Assembly (NCBI GenBank): GCA_014382085.1
Contig: JACNKJ010000089.1
Location: 1-7,683, forward strand
Direction: 5' to 3'
DNA: 7,683 bases
Source: a bacterium
GTDB lineage: Bacteria > Krumholzibacteriota > Krumholzibacteriia > JACNKJ01
Of the stretch, positions 4,838 to 7,683 are shown in pieces. Every line of letters starts with the position of its first letter. Position 1 is the stretch's first letter. Below the pieces are notes generated by a model. The model saw only the letters and a program-made list of their open reading frames with translations, was not told the origin of the DNA and did not search any database. The position numbers were made by a program, and so were the translations under genes.

Positions 4838-7683
4838 GAGTGCTCTCGCTCAACTGCTTGTTACTTTCTTCGCTCTTTGCCTGCTCCTCGTAAGCGGCGC
4901 CTTGGCTAAGCCGGTCGATGGAGATATGCCTGAGATCAAGGTGATGGCCGACAAAAGTGGTACATGGCTTCAGGTTGACGGCCAAGATTTCATGATCCTG
5001 GGAATGAACTGGGGCTACATGCCCATCGGGCAGAACTACACTTACAGTTTGTGGGTGCAACCCGACGACATCATCAAGGCGGCCTTGGCACAGGAAATGC
5101 CGCTGCTGCTGGATATGGGAGTCAACACCATCCGCCATTATGTAGGCATCCCGCCGCGCTGGGTTCAGTACATCTACGAGGAATACGGCATCTACACCGT
5201 GCTCAATCATACGGTGGGGCGATATGGTCTGACCCTCGATGGCACTTGGTATCCCAATACGGACTACAGCAATGAAACGGTGCGCGAAACGCTGAAGGCC
5301 GACATGGCGGCCACGGTGGACGAGTTCCTGGATACGCCGGGTGTTCTCATGTGGCTTTTGGGTAACGAGAACAACTACGGACTCAGCTGGTCATCCTTCG
5401 AAATTGAAGCACTGCCCGAGGGCGAACGCCATCGCGCGAAAGCCCGCCATCTCTATTCGCTCTTCGGCGAGATCATCCAGGACGTCAAGAAACGCGATCC
5501 CGGCCGGCCTGTGGCCATGGCCAATGGAGATCTTCAGTATGTGGACATCATCGCCGAGGAATGCCAGGGCCTCGATATTTTCGGCTCCAATGTCTATCGC
5601 GGCATTTCTGCGAGGGATTTCTACCAGGTCGTCCACGACAAACTGGGCCTTCCCACCCTGTTTACCGAGTTTGGGTCCGACGCCTTTCACGCCGTCAACA
5701 TGGAGGAAGATCAGGCCATGCAGGCGCGATACCTCTTGGGCCAGTGGCAAGAAATTTACGAGCAGTCTGCGGGCAAGGGTCTCGTGGGTAACTGCATTGG
5801 CGGACTGACATTCCAATGGAGCGACGGCTGGTGGAAGTACAAGCAGGAGGAGCGTTTGGATATCCACGATACCAACGCATCCTGGCCCAACGGTGGATAC
5901 TGGGAAGACTTCCGCGAAGGCGACAACAACATGAACGAGGAGTGGTGGGGAATCTGCGCCAAGGGCTTCTCGAATTCCCAAGGTATTTACGAAGTCTATC
6001 CTCGAGCGGCCTACTACGCCCTGCGCGAAGCTTATCGCCTCGATCCCTACGCAAAAGACACCGATCTAGAAAAGATCCGTGCTCACTTCGGAAGCATCCA
6101 ACCCATGGGCGCCCTGCTTGCGGCCAAGGGCGATGCGGCCAGCAGGCAGACCAAGCTTTTAAGCAGGTTGCGCGTTTCGGGCCTCCGTTCGGAATTCGAA
6201 ACCTATAACACAGGCGGCAAGAACATCAGCACGCCGCCGGTGGAACAGCCTCGGCTCGGCACGCCCTCATTTCTGGGCTTCAATTCCGGGCAGTCCTTCT
6301 TCGTGGATCTCGAAGCCAAGCCCAGCGAGGCAGTGGTCGGCAATCTGTCTCTCAGCATTCTGGGCGATGTGCCGCGCAATCCCATCGACGAAATCTTCTA
6401 CGAAAACCGTGGTCTCTCAAGCACGATCACCGACGGTAATGGGGATCTCGTGGAGATCGGTACAACTGAGAGGATCAAGGTCTACAGTGCTTCGGTTCTT
6501 TGGGACGATCGTCATTTCAATCTGGAGGCTTTCTACCGCAGCGGTCACCTTCACTGGCAGTACTTCGGCGACTTCTTCGGACTTTATCGCGACGCCTACT
6601 ATGGCGAGAACGTCGACATCTATAATGGGCAGGCGCCCATCGGTGTTCAGATCGACGGCAAGAAGAGTTTCAATGGCTTCACACTCGCCTTCGGTCCTCA
6701 GCTTTGGTGGGGCGCGAATCCGGCCCTGCTGGCGAAGTATCAACGGAACATGGCCGGCATACAGTGGACCGGTATCTACCAGGAAGATTTCGCCCAGCAG
6801 ACCCAACTGACCAGTTCCGTGGCTATTCCCATTCGCAGCACGCGCAAGGCTTCGCTGCAGATGCAAACCACTCGCTGCTCCACGGTTTTCGAACTGGGAC
6901 TGCTCTGGTCCGGCGAGCCGCGCATCGGTGAACGCTTCCAATTGGTGAGCAACGAGAAGGCCAAGTCCGGCGAGATTCTGGAACCCAAAGACATTCGCGA
7001 GGACGGCATCAAGGAAGAGGATACCTTTGGCATTAAGGGAAAGATGACCTGGCAGTCCGGGCGTTGGAATTGGTACGGACAGGGCGCCTACATGGGGCTT
7101 GTGGCCGAGGGTGGCCCCACCGCGATTCCCACCTTTACCGGCTGGAGTCTCAAAGACAGCGGATCAGGAAACCAGATCAACGCTCTCACGGGTCTTGCCG
7201 TTTCCATGGGCCACTGGCAGGTGGGCCCCAACCTGCTTTGGCAAAGGCCCCTCGTGTCGGCCATGCCGCACTCGGATTATCTCGTGGGCACGGCGGGTCG
7301 ACCGCGCAACGTGCAGGCTGATCCCTTCGCCGTACGCGGGAATCGAGAAACCACCGGCGCCGAGCTCATGATCGTCTTCGATCCCACTCCGGCCACCTGG
7401 ATGTGGGCCTGGGATAGCGATGTTCGGGAAGACGCGACCTTCGCCGCCAGCATGGGTATCGTGTTTAGGCGTCACCACGCCAGTGCGGATGCGGGCTTGT
7501 TCATCTCCGAAAACGAGGATGTCTATTCATTCGGCGGATCCACTCCGGCACGCGATCTGTGGGAAGTGAATTATCGCTTGGTCAATCGCTACGGTCTACG
7601 CACGCGGCAGATTACTCACATCTCCTACGGAACCGCCGAACCCAATGGAGACGATGAGCGATTGGTTCGGCGCTTCGGAATCA
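4821..7683 (+). CDS. Secreted clan GH-A glycosidase (GH2/GH5-like TIM barrel) with C-terminal outer-membrane-barrel-like region, partial at right edge
   Basis: The frame is open to the window's end, giving 954 residues with no stop. I place the start at GTG 4821 because of the GGAG site; ATG 4809 or 4788 would add 4 or 11 residues. All give a signal peptide: LSNSKSALAQ, a hydrophobic stretch, and likely cleavage after SGALA (about residue 29). Residues 45-410 form a TIM barrel: GMNWGYMPIGQNYT (61-74), MGVNTIRHY (99-107), candidate acid/base E183 in MWLLGNENNYG, DIFGSNVYRG (252-261), candidate nucleophile E283 in PTLFTEFGSDAF, and FQWSDGWWKY (331-340). The spacing of the two glutamates fits retaining clan GH-A enzymes, nearest in look to the GH2 catalytic domain or GH5-like proteins; the exact family is unresolved. 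From about 485 onward it is beta-rich, and roughly 555-954 has many alternating hydrophobic/polar, Trp/Tyr-rich strands (e.g. FTLAFGPQLWWG, GRWNWYGQGAYMGL, DATFAASMGIVFRRHH) like an outer-membrane barrel. No C-terminal end is visible. The gene overlaps the GH1 end by 17 bp, so the two form an operon. Confidence 0.88.
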   Translation, partial: MLSNSKSALAQLLVTFFALCLLLVSGALAKPVDGDMPEIKVMADKSGTWLQVDGQDFMILGMNWGYMPIGQNYTYSLWVQPDDIIKAALAQEMPLLLDMGVNTIRHYVGIPPRWVQYIYEEYGIYTVLNHTVGRYGLTLDGTWYPNTDYSNETVRETLKADMAATVDEFLDTPGVLMWLLGNENNYGLSWSSFEIEALPEGERHRAKARHLYSLFGEIIQDVKKRDPGRPVAMANGDLQYVDIIAEECQGLDIFGSNVYRGISARDFYQVVHDKLGLPTLFTEFGSDAFHAVNMEEDQAMQARYLLGQWQEIYEQSAGKGLVGNCIGGLTFQWSDGWWKYKQEERLDIHDTNASWPNGGYWEDFREGDNNMNEEWWGICAKGFSNSQGIYEVYPRAAYYALREAYRLDPYAKDTDLEKIRAHFGSIQPMGALLAAKGDAASRQTKLLSRLRVSGLRSEFETYNTGGKNISTPPVEQPRLGTPSFLGFNSGQSFFVDLEAKPSEAVVGNLSLSILGDVPRNPIDEIFYENRGLSSTITDGNGDLVEIGTTERIKVYSASVLWDDRHFNLEAFYRSGHLHWQYFGDFFGLYRDAYYGENVDIYNGQAPIGVQIDGKKSFNGFTLAFGPQLWWGANPALLAKYQRNMAGIQWTGIYQEDFAQQTQLTSSVAIPIRSTRKASLQMQTTRCSTVFELGLLWSGEPRIGERFQLVSNEKAKSGEILEPKDIREDGIKEEDTFGIKGKMTWQSGRWNWYGQGAYMGLVAEGGPTAIPTFTGWSLKDSGSGNQINALTGLAVSMGHWQVGPNLLWQRPLVSAMPHSDYLVGTAGRPRNVQADPFAVRGNRETTGAELMIVFDPTPATWMWAWDSDVREDATFAASMGIVFRRHHASADAGLFISENEDVYSFGGSTPARDLWEVNYRLVNRYGLRTRQITHISYGTAEPNGDDERLVRRFGI

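Noticed and set aside
5391..5981. 196-codon open frame on the minus strand
   Set aside because: Antisense to the TIM-barrel part of the GH-A glycosidase. It is a shadow of GC-rich codon use.
5816..6208. 130-codon plus-strand frame, Arg-rich
   Set aside because: Out of frame within the GH-A gene. The Arg/Gly-rich composition is typical of a shifted reading of GC-rich coding DNA.

Overview
The window looks like part of a carbohydrate-degradation locus from a Gram-negative bacterium. It holds four protein-coding genes in two divergent pairs. No tRNA, rRNA, CRISPR array, insertion sequence, transporter, SusC/SusD pair or regulator gene is visible. The best taxonomic clue is the C-terminus of the 324-residue protein: an 'NFPNPFNP' start, 'VFDLSGRKV', and a final 'RGMTLLK'. 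This FlgD-Ig / type IX-type sorting domain is typical of the FCB superphylum and nearby lineages (Bacteroidota, Ignavibacteria, Latescibacterota, Krumholzibacteriota, Eisenbacteria, KSB1 and similar). The fairly GC-rich codon use argues against a typical low-GC Bacteroidota. The phylum itself is a guess.

Layout. On the minus strand, read right to left, are (i) a secreted protein with a jelly-roll-like domain and a sorting domain (3210-2236) and (ii) a very large cytoplasmic protein that starts at 2141 and runs off the left edge. The second one has a WND motif resembling the catalytic loop of GH94 phosphorylases and is probably a six-hairpin carbohydrate-active enzyme. On the plus strand are (iii) a complete GH1 beta-glucosidase-type enzyme (3434-4837) and (iv) a secreted clan GH-A glycosidase (from about 4821) that overlaps the GH1 stop and runs off the right edge. 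After its TIM barrel, protein (iv) carries several hundred residues rich in amphipathic beta strands that look like an outer-membrane barrel. The 223-bp divergent spacer (3211-3433) holds candidate promoters for both directions and a perfect 17-bp inverted repeat between them, a plausible shared operator.

How the genes may work together (inference). The secreted GH-A enzyme, perhaps anchored to the outer membrane by its own C-terminal region, and the secreted glycan-binding-like protein would act outside the cytoplasm on a beta-glucan or similar polymer. Imported oligosaccharides would be finished inside the cell by the GH1 enzyme and the GH94-like protein, neither of which has a signal peptide. 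The substrate cannot be read from the sequence. The least ordinary points are the glycosidase-barrel fusion, the uncharacterised large GH94-like protein, and a proline in place of the nearly invariant glycone-binding histidine of GH1.
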